Source: Bacillota bacterium
Lineage (GTDB): Bacteria > Bacillota > Clostridia > Oscillospirales > Acutalibacteraceae
Length of the DNA: 64,000 nt
Assembly: GCA_023418995.1 (NCBI GenBank)
Contig: JAEZYP010000044.1
Location: forward strand, 124,001 to 188,000
Direction: 5' to 3'
Below, piece by piece: positions 1 to 7,660 of the stretch. A program made the translations under genes and the position numbers. Numbering within the stretch: position 1 is the stretch's first letter; every line of letters starts with the position of its first letter. The notes below the pieces were generated by a model, which saw only the letters and a program-made list of their open reading frames with translations, was not told the DNA's origin and did no database searches.

Positions 1-295
1 GCGTATCTAAAAAACCAAAGCCTTGGTGCTTTAAACAAGGAAGACTGAATAATAGTTTTGTAAAATCTTATAATAGCCTTAATGGGTTGTATTCTGAAGC
101 TTACATTTGGTATGTTGTGGGATTACAACTGTTCGGGCAATCCCAAAGGTTCGATTATTCTGGAATTTGTGCGGTTAGGTTTAAATTGATACTAAAATTT
201 AATATTTTGTAAATAATTTGGAACTTTACTTTTGGGACTCTGTCGTACTAAAATAGGAATGCGTTAATCGCTTCATTCGGAAAGGATGCGCTTCC
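1..295. other. Left-edge stretch without a recognisable gene
   Basis: No complete gene is visible. One plus-strand frame is open from the window edge (base 3) to a TAA at 210-212 and could be the 3' end of a gene that starts outside, but its roughly 69 residues match no family I know. A second frame ends at base 48. The part after 212 is AT-rich and is probably the upstream region of the gene that starts at 296. Confidence 0.3.
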
Positions 296-1501
296 ATGAG
301 GATACCTATTTACAAAAGAGTCCTGGCTGCTTTATCATTGATGGGATTTGTACTTTTTTCATTGTTTGTTTTTTTTATTCCATCAGGGTCAAATCATATC
401 CCCAAAGCACCGGAACCCGCACCTAGCAATGTTATTAAGCCGGTGTCATCCGGCAGCCCCACAGTCCCTGAAAAGACTGTAGTTTCGCCCGCGGATAAAA
501 TTCCGAACATCTTTACGAAGCTTCGAACGAAATACAATCTTGTGAAAATTCCAACCTATGACGGCTCTTATCAGCTGACACATCCTAAAGTTCTTTATTT
601 TGAAAACGGCTGGAACGGTTATAAATACTGGATGTCTATGACGCCGTACCCCTTTGGACATGATATTTACGAAAATCCCTCCATTGTGGTTTCAAATGAC
701 GGAAAAACGTGGGCGCCTCCTGAAGGTCTGAAGAATCCTGTTTCCGGAGTTCCTTCGGATGTAGCGCTCGGTGGGCATTATTCCGATTCTCAGATCGTAA
801 TGCGCGGCAATACCATGGAGCTTTGGTACCGATATAATCCCGCATTAACTGAAAAAACCAAAAAAGAAAAATCAGCTTTCCAGCAGCATTCCAGTAATAG
901 CGCAAACAGCCAACAAACGCAGAAAAAGATATGGCGCCGCGCAAACAATTCGGTTAACATCTATTACCGCCGCACTTCAACAGATGGAGTACACTGGACA
1001 GATGCGCAAAAGCTTATGCAAGGCAAAAACGGCTACCTGAGTATGTGTGTAAACTACGAAGACAGCAAATATAAAATATGGTATGCGACATATGGAGGAG
1101 ATCTTTTTGCTTCTGAAAGCAAGGACGCACTCCACTGGACTGACCCGGTTCTCTGTACGGTTCCTCTTCCGAAGGGGATGGAATGCTATCATCAAGATAT
1201 CATTCGTTACAAATCGAAATATTACCTGCTCCAAACCGCAGAAAAGGTCTCCAATTACACGTTTCAGCTATATCTTTTGCAATCATCGGACGGAATCCAC
1301 TTTACACAGGTTCAACAAGTGGTTCCTACCAAGGATCAATCGCTATGGAATGATGTTTCCTTTTACAGAAGTACTCTTTTTGTGAAAGACGATCAATTTC
1401 AGCTGTTTGTCTCCCTGATTATTCCTCGATTGAAGTGGTTTGTGACAAAGGTTACGCTGCCAATGCCTGTACCGTTTCCTGCAGGAATTGTTCATAATTA
1501 A
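296..1501 (+). CDS. Exported beta-propeller protein of unknown substrate (glycosidase-like fold)
   Basis: The 401-residue product starts with a basic N-terminus and a hydrophobic stretch (about residues 9-29), then a Pro/Ser/Thr-rich linker, so it is probably secreted or membrane-anchored. The body carries four spaced copies of an S-x-D-(G/A)-x-x-(W/F) motif: SNDGKTW, STDGVHW, SKDALHW and SSDGIHF. Such repeats are typical of blades in five-bladed propellers of the GH43/GH32/GH117-like and sialidase-like groups. I cannot point to a catalytic acid pair, so whether it cleaves sugars or only binds them is open. The ATG follows a good GGAAAGGA ribosome binding site at 279-286. It stands alone and is followed by a hairpin terminator. 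Confidence 0.65.
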   Translation: MRIPIYKRVLAALSLMGFVLFSLFVFFIPSGSNHIPKAPEPAPSNVIKPVSSGSPTVPEKTVVSPADKIPNIFTKLRTKYNLVKIPTYDGSYQLTHPKVLYFENGWNGYKYWMSMTPYPFGHDIYENPSIVVSNDGKTWAPPEGLKNPVSGVPSDVALGGHYSDSQIVMRGNTMELWYRYNPALTEKTKKEKSAFQQHSSNSANSQQTQKKIWRRANNSVNIYYRRTSTDGVHWTDAQKLMQGKNGYLSMCVNYEDSKYKIWYATYGGDLFASESKDALHWTDPVLCTVPLPKGMECYHQDIIRYKSKYYLLQTAEKVSNYTFQLYLLQSSDGIHFTQVQQVVPTKDQSLWNDVSFYRSTLFVKDDQFQLFVSLIIPRLKWFVTKVTLPMPVPFPAGIVHN

Positions 1502-1539
1502 AAATGGCATTGAGAATAAAGCGATAAGCATAATTAGGA

Positions 1540-1587
1540 AATGCGCCTTGAAACGGCTTTTAAAAAGTCGATCAAGACGCATTTTTT
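1540..1587. terminator. Hairpin terminator between convergent genes (repeat copy 1)
   Basis: A 12-base arm (1540-1551) pairs with 1572-1583 with one mismatch and is followed by a T-run. It sits between the plus-strand propeller gene and the minus-strand loader gene. Its arm is identical for 12 bases to the terminator at 24107, which is also between convergent genes. Confidence 0.75.
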
Positions 1588-1653
1588 CTTTGTGATTTCA
1601 AATTGAGGACTCAGTCAATCGCTTTCTGCCTGGTCTGCGGAAATTTGATTGAC

Positions 1654-2646
1654 TCAATTCTTTTTGTTCATCCGTTTCTGCTGGCGGATATCTTTTCCCA
1701 CAAACGGGATGCGCCGGTAGCTCCCGATAATTCGGGATGCAAACCGTTCCGTATAATAATCTAATAATTCACTTGTAGATAGATTGGTGCTGATAATCGT
1801 CGGCTTTTGTGCCATCAGACGAGTGTTCACAATATTGTAAATTTCCGCGCAGGAAAACGCGTTCTTAAACTCAGTTCCCAAGTCATCGAGAATCAGCAGG
1901 TCACATTCGGTAAGCAGCAGTCCGGTGTTGCCCTCATCGCGCCCAAAATGCTCCCGTTCCAGCTTGGTGATAATGTTGTTGACCGAGCAGTAAACAACCC
2001 CGTATCCTTTTTGAATCGCAAGATTTGCGATCGCGAGCGACATGTGGGTTTTTCCCAATCCGGTTCCGCCTGTCAGAATCAGGTTGGGGGAATTTATCGA
2101 AAAATTTTCCGCATATCGGACGCAAAATTGCATCGTATCACTCATAATTTGCTTTGGTGATTTATAATCGTTGTTTTCGTGTGTATCCGGATAATAATCC
2201 AGAGAAAAGCTGTCAAAGGTGGAAAGGGAAAGGGGAGTTAGCGTGTTCAGCCTGCGGTAGGCCTCCGCCTGTAGCAGCTTCTTCATACAAGTGCACATTT
2301 TTCCGTCGATGTAGCCGGTATCCTTGCACTGGCTGCAGGTATAATGCGGGTCCAGATAATCCTCACTGTATCCGGCGGCTTTCAGCAAGTCGCTTAATTC
2401 TTTCTGAAGGGCAAGGTTATTTCGGCGGAGCTGCTCCAGCCGCTCTTTTGCGTTTCCTCCGCTGAAAATTGCTTTCGCCGCGGAGATGGCCGTAGTAGAC
2501 AAGATTGACTCAATTTCAGCCGCTTTCGGATAAATCCTGTAAAAAGCCGTTTTCCGTTCTGCCGCTTCATTTTCCGCTTTTTTTCGCCGGTCAGACAACA
2601 GAAGACCAGCCGCGTCATAGATTTCTTTGCTGTATCCCATGATCAT
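1654..2646 (-). CDS. DnaC/DnaI-like helicase loader ATPase
   Basis: The 330-residue protein is an AAA+ ATPase of the DnaC/DnaI/IstB group that loads the replicative helicase. An N-terminal alpha-helical region is followed by a small cysteine cluster (CSQCKDTG...CTC, about residue 103-120). The ATPase core has a Walker A motif (GGTGLGKTH, about 193-201), a Walker B motif (LLILDDLG) and an arginine-finger-like C-terminus (RFASRIIGSYRRI). Its start overlaps the stop of the upstream DnaD-domain gene (TAATG), so the two are translationally coupled, which fits a primosome pair acting with DnaA or PriA. A second ATG two codons downstream is equally possible as the start. IstB-type transposon helpers are similar, but no transposase is nearby. 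Confidence 0.85.
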   Translation of the reverse strand: MIMGYSKEIYDAAGLLLSDRRKKAENEAAERKTAFYRIYPKAAEIESILSTTAISAAKAIFSGGNAKERLEQLRRNNLALQKELSDLLKAAGYSEDYLDPHYTCSQCKDTGYIDGKMCTCMKKLLQAEAYRRLNTLTPLSLSTFDSFSLDYYPDTHENNDYKSPKQIMSDTMQFCVRYAENFSINSPNLILTGGTGLGKTHMSLAIANLAIQKGYGVVYCSVNNIITKLEREHFGRDEGNTGLLLTECDLLILDDLGTEFKNAFSCAEIYNIVNTRLMAQKPTIISTNLSTSELLDYYTERFASRIIGSYRRIPFVGKDIRQQKRMNKKN

Positions 2647-3665
2647 TACCCCTTGTCCAAAGTGTCATAAATACTGGTGCGCTCGTATTCGTCAATGTCG
2701 AACGTAACGTTTTTGCTCTTATTGCTTTTTTCCTCATTTTTACGGGCATTGGCACGTTCTTCCTTTTCTTTTTTTGCCTGCTGCAAAGTCGAGACGCCGT
2801 CCTTGTACCAGCGCTCCATAATCCGACCCATATAGGCGGGGCTGAATTTTCCGGTCGCGTCAACACCGCGGTCGTAGGCTTCGTGAATCATCGCAACGCT
2901 GAAATTCCATTCGTTTACCCAAACGGAAGCGGCGGTCTCTTCCTTGGCGGAGGGAGAGCGGTGCGGTATCCCGACGGCCTGCTCCACGATATGCCACGCT
3001 TTTTTGTTTTCCGCTAGCCTGCGGAGCTTTTCTTCCGCTTTTTCGTGCGTAAAGATTTCTTCATCCGCCCAGTTCATGGCAACCTTTTCTATGTAACGGG
3101 TATTTGCCTTTCCGATGCTGACGACATATTGCAGCAGCATAATAATAACGTCTGCGGGCAGCCCAAAGTCGTCGTGTATCATTAGAAGCGTAGCGGAGTC
3201 GCCGTTTGAAATCAATCGCCCGAGAATCTGCTGTGCCTCCTGCATCAGGCAGGCGACCTCGGTGGATTCCTTCATTCGTTTCGCGACGAAAGCGTTATCC
3301 GCCTTTAGCGGGCGGGAAAGAATTTTTCGTGACTTTTCCACTGGGGCTTTTTCTGTCGCGGCCTCCGGTAAAACTACAACGGCTTGCGGCATCGGCTGCA
3401 CGCTGCTGTCAGGAACCAATTCATTACCGTTTGCCGCAACCAGCCCGGCCTGCTGCCAGTAGAGCATCGCGTCGGCTACGTCGGATTCGCTAATACCAAG
3501 CGCCGTGGCGGTATCCTTCGCTTCAAACGCCTCCCCTGCGTGGCGTAAAGTCCATAATAATACTTTCAACGGCATGGAACCTGCAAGCTTTATGTGCTTA
3601 TCAACAACGGAGCAGGGAACGGCAAAAACAGAGTTCCAGGCTCCTAAATTTATGGTATAATTCAT
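2646..3665 (-). CDS. DnaD-domain primosome protein with two DnaD domains
   Basis: The 339-residue protein has an N-terminal winged-helix region (about residues 1-75), a variable linker, and two consecutive DnaD/DnaB_2-type helical domains. Each ends in the family's aromatic signature: YIEKVAMNW at about 205-213 and YMGRIMERW at about 282-290. DnaD-type proteins bind and remodel origin DNA and bring the helicase loader to DnaA or PriA. The neighbouring gene encodes that loader, which supports the role. The C-terminus is rich in Lys and Glu and probably disordered. The name could equally be a DnaB-type initiation protein, since both carry this domain. Confidence 0.85.
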   Translation of the reverse strand: MNYTINLGAWNSVFAVPCSVVDKHIKLAGSMPLKVLLWTLRHAGEAFEAKDTATALGISESDVADAMLYWQQAGLVAANGNELVPDSSVQPMPQAVVVLPEAATEKAPVEKSRKILSRPLKADNAFVAKRMKESTEVACLMQEAQQILGRLISNGDSATLLMIHDDFGLPADVIIMLLQYVVSIGKANTRYIEKVAMNWADEEIFTHEKAEEKLRRLAENKKAWHIVEQAVGIPHRSPSAKEETAASVWVNEWNFSVAMIHEAYDRGVDATGKFSPAYMGRIMERWYKDGVSTLQQAKKEKEERANARKNEEKSNKSKNVTFDIDEYERTSIYDTLDKG

Positions 3666-3716
3666 TCCGGTTACCTTTCTGGAGATTTTTCCGTTAGGAT
3701 TGATCTTATTTTAGTT

Positions 3717-3745
3717 ATTATAGCATACGGCAATAAAATAGGGAA
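3717..3745 (-). promoter_or_regulatory. Extended -10 promoter for the DnaD/loader operon
   Basis: On the minus strand TGCTATAAT (TATAAT at 3722-3717) forms an extended -10 element. The -35 position reads TTCCCT at 17 bases and is weak. It lies about 50 bases upstream of the DnaD-domain gene. Confidence 0.55.
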
Positions 3746-3780
3746 ATATAAAATCACTGAAAAATTTATCGAAATAACGG

Positions 3781-3809
3781 TTGACATTTCTAAAAACGTA
3801 TCGTATAAT
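3781..3809 (+). promoter_or_regulatory. Consensus sigma-A promoter of tRNA-Gly
   Basis: TTGACA (3781-3786), a 17-base spacer, and TATAAT (3804-3809) match the consensus perfectly. The tRNA begins 18 bases downstream of the -10 element. Confidence 0.92.
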
Positions 3810-3827
3810 AATCAACGTTGCAAATCC

Positions 3828-3903
3828 GCGAACGTAGCTCATCTGGTAGAGCGCCACCTTGCCAAGGGGGAGGTAGCGAGTTCGAGCCTCGGCGTTCGCT
3901 CCA
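3828..3903 (+). tRNA. tRNA-Gly (GCC anticodon)
   Basis: A 76-base cloverleaf can be drawn. The acceptor GCGAACG pairs perfectly with CGTTCGC, and the discriminator is T with an encoded CCA. The D-arm is GCTC/GAGC with GG in the loop. The anticodon loop TTGCCAA gives anticodon GCC, and the T-loop is TTCGAGC. Two stem positions do not pair: an A-G in the middle of the anticodon stem (CCACC/GGGGG) and a G-G at the outer pair of the T-stem. It is a single transcription unit with its own consensus promoter and terminator. Confidence 0.93.
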
Positions 3904-3915
3904 ATTATTTTTTTG

Positions 3916-3944
3916 AAAGCGTCGGCTAATGCCGGCGCTTTTTG
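3916..3944 (+). terminator. Terminator of the tRNA-Gly unit
   Basis: AAGCGTCGGC pairs with GCCGGCGCTT around a TAAT loop and runs into a T-tract. Confidence 0.85.
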
Positions 3945-3975
3945 CATGATTTTGTTTTTTTTATAAAAAATAAGA

Positions 3976-4004
3976 TTCACAAAATAATTGGAGTATGCTA
4001 TAAT
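3976..4004 (+). promoter_or_regulatory. Sigma-A promoter of typA
   Basis: TTCACA (3976-3981), 17 bases, TATAAT (3999-4004), with an upstream TG making an extended -10. It lies 38 bases before the typA start. Confidence 0.85.
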
Positions 4005-4041
4005 GTTAAAGTTTTGTGAATTTAAAAAAAGAGGTAATTTG

Positions 4042-5859
4042 ATGGATACAAGAAATGAAGTCAGAAACGTTGCGATCATTGCTCATGTTGACCATGGTAA
4101 GACCACTCTTGTTGATCAGCTGTTAAAGCAGAGCGGTGTTTTTAGGGCTAACGAAGCGGTTGCGGAGCGTGTTATGGATTCCAACGACCTTGAGCGTGAG
4201 CGCGGCATAACCATATTATCAAAAAATACTGCCGTTATGTATAACGACGTAAAAATTAATATTGTCGACACTCCGGGTCATGCTGACTTCGGCGGCGAGG
4301 TAGAGCGTATCCTGATGATGGTCGACGGCGTTCTACTGCTGGTGGACGCGTTTGAAGGCTGTATGCCGCAGACACGCTTTGTGCTGAAAAAGGCTTTGGG
4401 TCTAGGGAAAAAACCGATTGTTGTTGTAAATAAAATTGACCGTCCGGGTGCAAGGCCGGAAGAAGTCGTAGACGAGGTTCTCGACCTGTTTATTGAGCTT
4501 GGCGCAAATGAGGATCAGCTGGAATTTCCGGTGGTTTACGCTTCTGGTCGAGACGGCTACGCTACAAACGACGCGAACGAGCCCGGAACAGATATGAAGC
4601 CGCTGTTTGACGCGATTATGAAGAATATCCCAGCGCCGAAGGGCGAATTAAATGGTCCCACTCAGGTACTGTTTTCCAACATCGATTATGATGATTATGT
4701 CGGAAGAATCGGTATTGGCAGGGTGGAGCGCGGAGAAATTCATGACGGTCAAAATGTGGTGCTTTGCTGCCGTGACGGCTCCACAAGGAATGTCAAGGTT
4801 GCCAAGCTATATCAGTTTGAGGGTTTGAAGAGGGTTGAGGTTGAGGAAGCCAAACTGGGCGATATTGTTGCTGTTTCCGGTATTGCGGGTCTTAATATAG
4901 GGGAAACCGCCTGTTCACCAGACTGCGTCGAGCCTCTTCCGTTTGTCAAAATCGATGAACCGACCGTATCCATGATGTTTATGGTCAACAATAGCCCCTT
5001 TGCGGGCAAGGAAGGCAAATATGTCACATCGCGCAATCTGCGTGACCGCCTGTTTAAAGAGGTGGAGACCAATGTTGCTATGCGCGTAGAGGAAACCGAT
5101 TCCGCCGATACCTTTAAGGTTTCCGGTCGCGGGGAGCTGCACTTGTCTATTCTGATTGAACAAATGCGCCGTCAGGACTATGAATTTCAGGTTTCCGCGC
5201 CGCATGTAATTTATAAAACGATTGACGGCAAGAATTGTGAGCCGATTGAGCTGCTTATGATTGAGGTGCCGGATAATTATGTCGGTGCTGTCATGGAGAA
5301 GCTCGGCTCCCGAAAAGCGGAGATTCTGAATATGGGGACCCGTGATACGGGGATGACCCACCTTGAGTTTAAGATTCCGGCGCGATGCCTGATGGGGTAC
5401 CGTCAGGAATTCCTAACGGATACCAACGGCAATGGAATTATGAACAATGTGTTCGATTCCTATGAGCCCTTCAAGGGTGAAATCAATATGCGTCCTCAGG
5501 GGTCTCTGGTTGCCCATGAAACGGGTGATTCCACCGGTTATGGTTTATTCTACGCGCAGGATCGCGGTCGTATGTTTATCGGGCCGGGCGTGGAAGTTTA
5601 CGAGGGCATGGTTGTTGGCGCCAGTCCGAAATCTGAAGATATCACCGTAAATATCTGCAAGAAGAAGCATGTAACAAATACCCGTGCTTCCGGCTCCGAC
5701 GATGCGCTGAAGCTTACGCCTCATACCGTACTCAGTCTGGAGCAATGCCTTGAGTTTATCAAGGAAGATGAGCTGGTAGAGGTTACGCCGAAGAATATTC
5801 GTATGAGAAAGAGAGTTTTAAGCAAGGAACTCCGTATGAAGCAGGCCAGTAAAAAATAA
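4042..5859 (+). CDS. typA: Translational GTPase TypA/BipA
   Basis: This 605-residue GTPase of the elongation-factor family acts on the 70S ribosome and helps 50S assembly and stress adaptation. The G domain shows G1 AHVDHGKT (residues about 14-21), G2 with RGIT, G3 DTPGHADF and G4 NKID. It is followed by EF-G-like domains II, III and V and the TypA-specific C-terminal domain ending in a basic stretch. The length matches the family. The start is the ATG after GAGGTAATT at 4031; a longer reading into the promoter region (from 3988) is not credible. The exonuclease gene follows after 4 bases, so the two are probably co-transcribed. Confidence 0.97.
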   Translation: MDTRNEVRNVAIIAHVDHGKTTLVDQLLKQSGVFRANEAVAERVMDSNDLERERGITILSKNTAVMYNDVKINIVDTPGHADFGGEVERILMMVDGVLLLVDAFEGCMPQTRFVLKKALGLGKKPIVVVNKIDRPGARPEEVVDEVLDLFIELGANEDQLEFPVVYASGRDGYATNDANEPGTDMKPLFDAIMKNIPAPKGELNGPTQVLFSNIDYDDYVGRIGIGRVERGEIHDGQNVVLCCRDGSTRNVKVAKLYQFEGLKRVEVEEAKLGDIVAVSGIAGLNIGETACSPDCVEPLPFVKIDEPTVSMMFMVNNSPFAGKEGKYVTSRNLRDRLFKEVETNVAMRVEETDSADTFKVSGRGELHLSILIEQMRRQDYEFQVSAPHVIYKTIDGKNCEPIELLMIEVPDNYVGAVMEKLGSRKAEILNMGTRDTGMTHLEFKIPARCLMGYRQEFLTDTNGNGIMNNVFDSYEPFKGEINMRPQGSLVAHETGDSTGYGLFYAQDRGRMFIGPGVEVYEGMVVGASPKSEDITVNICKKKHVTNTRASGSDDALKLTPHTVLSLEQCLEFIKEDELVEVTPKNIRMRKRVLSKELRMKQASKK

Positions 5860-5863
5860 TAAG

Positions 5864-6748
5864 ATGAAATTTGTAATACTTGATTTGGAATGGAACGGCA
5901 CCTACAGCCGCCGCATCAAGGGCTTTATCAATGAGATTATCGAATTCGGTGCCGTTAAGGTTGACGAGGATTTAAATATTCTGGATACCTTTGAGGCGCT
6001 GGTTCGGCCTCAGGTAGGCAAGAAGATCAGTGGGAAGATTAAGACGCTGACCAGTATTACGAACGAGGAATTGGCGGGAGGCCTGCAATTCATGCAGGTA
6101 ACGAGCAGGTTTCGAAAATGGGCAGGAGACGCAGTACTCATGACCTGGGGAACGTCCGATATTCTTACCCTAATTGAAAACTGCCGGTATTTCTGTGGAA
6201 ACGGGCGCGTTCCGTTTCTGAACCGTTACGTGAACCTGCAAGCCTACTGCGAAAAAATGCTTGATTATGACGCGACGAAGCAGATGGGCTTGAGCACCTC
6301 GGCTCAGCTGCTCGGAATTGATCAAGAAGATTTTGATCATCACCGGGCTTTGGGAGACAGCCTTTTATCTTTGCGCTGTTTGCAAAAATTATACAAACCG
6401 CAGAGCCTGAATCCGTTTTTACAGGATGCGAATACCGAAGAGTTTTACAACAAAATTCAGTTTAAAACGGTAATTATCTGCGATTTAAACCATCCGCTGA
6501 TTCAGCGTAGCGACATGAGCTTTACCTGTGATCTTTGCGGAAGGAAAGCACACCGCACCAGTGAGTGGCAGTTAAAAAACAAAAGTTATCGGGCGGCGTT
6601 CTTTTGTCACGAATGCCATCATAAATTTTACGGTCGTGTTCAGTTTAAACTGAAATATGAAGGGCTGGTCGTGAAAAAAGTAATCCTTCCGTTTAATGCG
6701 GAGAAGGATAAAGATGAGGGGAAAAATCCTCAAGAGGAGAGCAGATAG
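5864..6748 (+). CDS. DnaQ-fold (DEDD) 3'-5' exonuclease with C-terminal zinc-ribbon-like region
   Basis: The 294-residue protein opens with FVILDLEWNG, the first acidic motif (D-x-E) of DEDD exonucleases. NEIIEFGAVKV and a final H-x(4)-D motif (DHHRALGDSLLSL) complete the DEDDh pattern seen in KapD/ERI-1-like and DnaQ-type enzymes. The C-terminal 70 residues carry CDLCGRK and CHECHHK, two Cys pairs that look like a zinc-binding ribbon and are not part of the catalytic core. The substrate, RNA or DNA, cannot be told from sequence. It starts 4 bases after typA and ends inside its own terminator hairpin. Confidence 0.8.
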   Translation: MKFVILDLEWNGTYSRRIKGFINEIIEFGAVKVDEDLNILDTFEALVRPQVGKKISGKIKTLTSITNEELAGGLQFMQVTSRFRKWAGDAVLMTWGTSDILTLIENCRYFCGNGRVPFLNRYVNLQAYCEKMLDYDATKQMGLSTSAQLLGIDQEDFDHHRALGDSLLSLRCLQKLYKPQSLNPFLQDANTEEFYNKIQFKTVIICDLNHPLIQRSDMSFTCDLCGRKAHRTSEWQLKNKSYRAAFFCHECHHKFYGRVQFKLKYEGLVVKKVILPFNAEKDKDEGKNPQEESR

Positions 6749-6762
6749 CTTTCCTCTTTTTT
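6732..6762 (+). terminator. Terminator after typA-exonuclease unit
   Basis: AAGAGGA pairs with TCCTCTT around the stop codon and is followed by a T-run. Confidence 0.7.
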
Positions 6763-6776
6763 ATTGCCTTGGCGCG

Positions 6777-6803
6777 CAAAAAAGCCGCAGAAAATCTGCG
6801 GCT
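6777..6803 (-). terminator. Terminator of the SPFH/TM2 cluster
   Basis: GCCGCAG (6784-6790) pairs with CTGCGGC (6796-6802). Read on the minus strand it is followed by six T residues. Confidence 0.85.
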
Positions 6804-6823
6804 CCAGTTCGATTCCATATCAT

Positions 6824-7255
6824 TTATTGCAGGCGAACCTGATGATTGATTTGGAATTTATAGTCGTCGGTACACAAATAAACGATGCCCTCGATCAGAC
6901 CTATGATTCCCGGAATCCAGGTCCAACAGAAAAGAAGATAAACAATGCCCAGACCTACTTTACCGAGATAAAACTTATGGATTCCCAGTCCGCCAAGTAA
7001 AATCGCGAGCAAACCTGCCGCTATTTTACTTTTCAGCGGCCATGCCGGGTTGATTCCCTGACTCTGTAGATCCGGCTGCTGGTACACAGGCTGCTGGTAG
7101 GTTGGCTGCTGATAAACAGGCTGCTGGTAGGCAGGCTGCACAGGAGGCTGAACCGGCTGTGGCTGCGGCGCCGCAATTTTCTCACCGCAGTATTTACATT
7201 GGGTGGAACCGGCAGGAAGCGGTGCACCGCACTGAGGACATAAATTTTCTGACAT
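6824..7255 (-). CDS. Zinc-ribbon plus TM2-domain membrane protein
   Basis: The 143-residue protein starts with a CPQCGAPL...CKYCGEKI zinc ribbon (about residues 5-25). A proline/glutamine linker follows with four copies of a YQQP-type pentapeptide, then a TM2 domain: two membrane helices around a short turn with LGGLGIHKFYLGK and an acidic second half. TM2 proteins are widespread but mostly uncharacterised. The soluble ribbon is predicted to face the cytoplasm. It is the last gene of a three-gene minus-strand cluster whose first gene, an SPFH protein, ends in three more zinc ribbons of the same kind. Confidence 0.85.
   Translation of the reverse strand: MSENLCPQCGAPLPAGSTQCKYCGEKIAAPQPQPVQPPVQPAYQQPVYQQPTYQQPVYQQPDLQSQGINPAWPLKSKIAAGLLAILLGGLGIHKFYLGKVGLGIVYLLFCWTWIPGIIGLIEGIVYLCTDDYKFQINHQVRLQ
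7074..7133. repeat. Four tandem 15-base units in the TM2 protein linker
   Basis: Four consecutive 15-base units, each beginning GGCTGCTG on the plus strand, encode (A/V/T)YQQP on the minus strand. The units differ at wobble and variable positions. Length change by whole units would keep the frame. Confidence 0.9.
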
Positions 7256-7270
7256 ATAGCATACCCCCGC

Positions 7271-7660
7271 TTAATTATTTTTTCGTAATCCAATCAGAAA
7301 CGCAGGAATTACGAATAGAAAATATATAAACAATAGAATCAGATGGTACAGAATATAATTACTGATTTCCGTCCGATAGCTGAATCCCAAATGAATAAAC
7401 TGAAGGAAGGTATAAATCACCGATATAGAACAAATCGAAATAAACGACGGCACGGATATTGCCTTGGACAAACGCTGACCGAAGAAGCAGAGCAGAATTA
7501 TGATTAATAGGTTAATTACCGCAAATGTAATCACCGCGGCGAACGCTTTGAAGCTCTGTACCTGTGCAACGGCAAACAAAGCAAACAACGCAATGCCGCT
7601 GAATAAAAGAGCGAGGAACCCGGATAATGCGCTTGTCAGAGTCGAGTTAGAACGGTTCAT
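7271..7660 (-). CDS. Four-helix membrane protein, unrecognised
   Basis: This 129-residue protein is almost entirely hydrophobic, with about four membrane spans and a short basic C-terminus (GLRKNN). I do not recognise a family. Its ATG overlaps the stop of the SPFH gene in an ATGA arrangement, so it is translationally coupled to it. The TM2 gene begins 15 bases after its stop. Its role is presumably tied to those two neighbours. Confidence 0.75.
   Translation of the reverse strand: MNRSNSTLTSALSGFLALLFSGIALFALFAVAQVQSFKAFAAVITFAVINLLIIILLCFFGQRLSKAISVPSFISICSISVIYTFLQFIHLGFSYRTEISNYILYHLILLFIYFLFVIPAFLIGLRKNN

Noticed and set aside
3..212. Open plus-strand frame at the left edge as a transposase or gene remnant
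   Set aside because: No start is visible and the translation matches nothing I know; kept only as an unassigned stretch.
7074..7133. Short tandem repeats as a CRISPR-like array
   Set aside because: Units are contiguous 15-mers without spacers and encode a protein linker.
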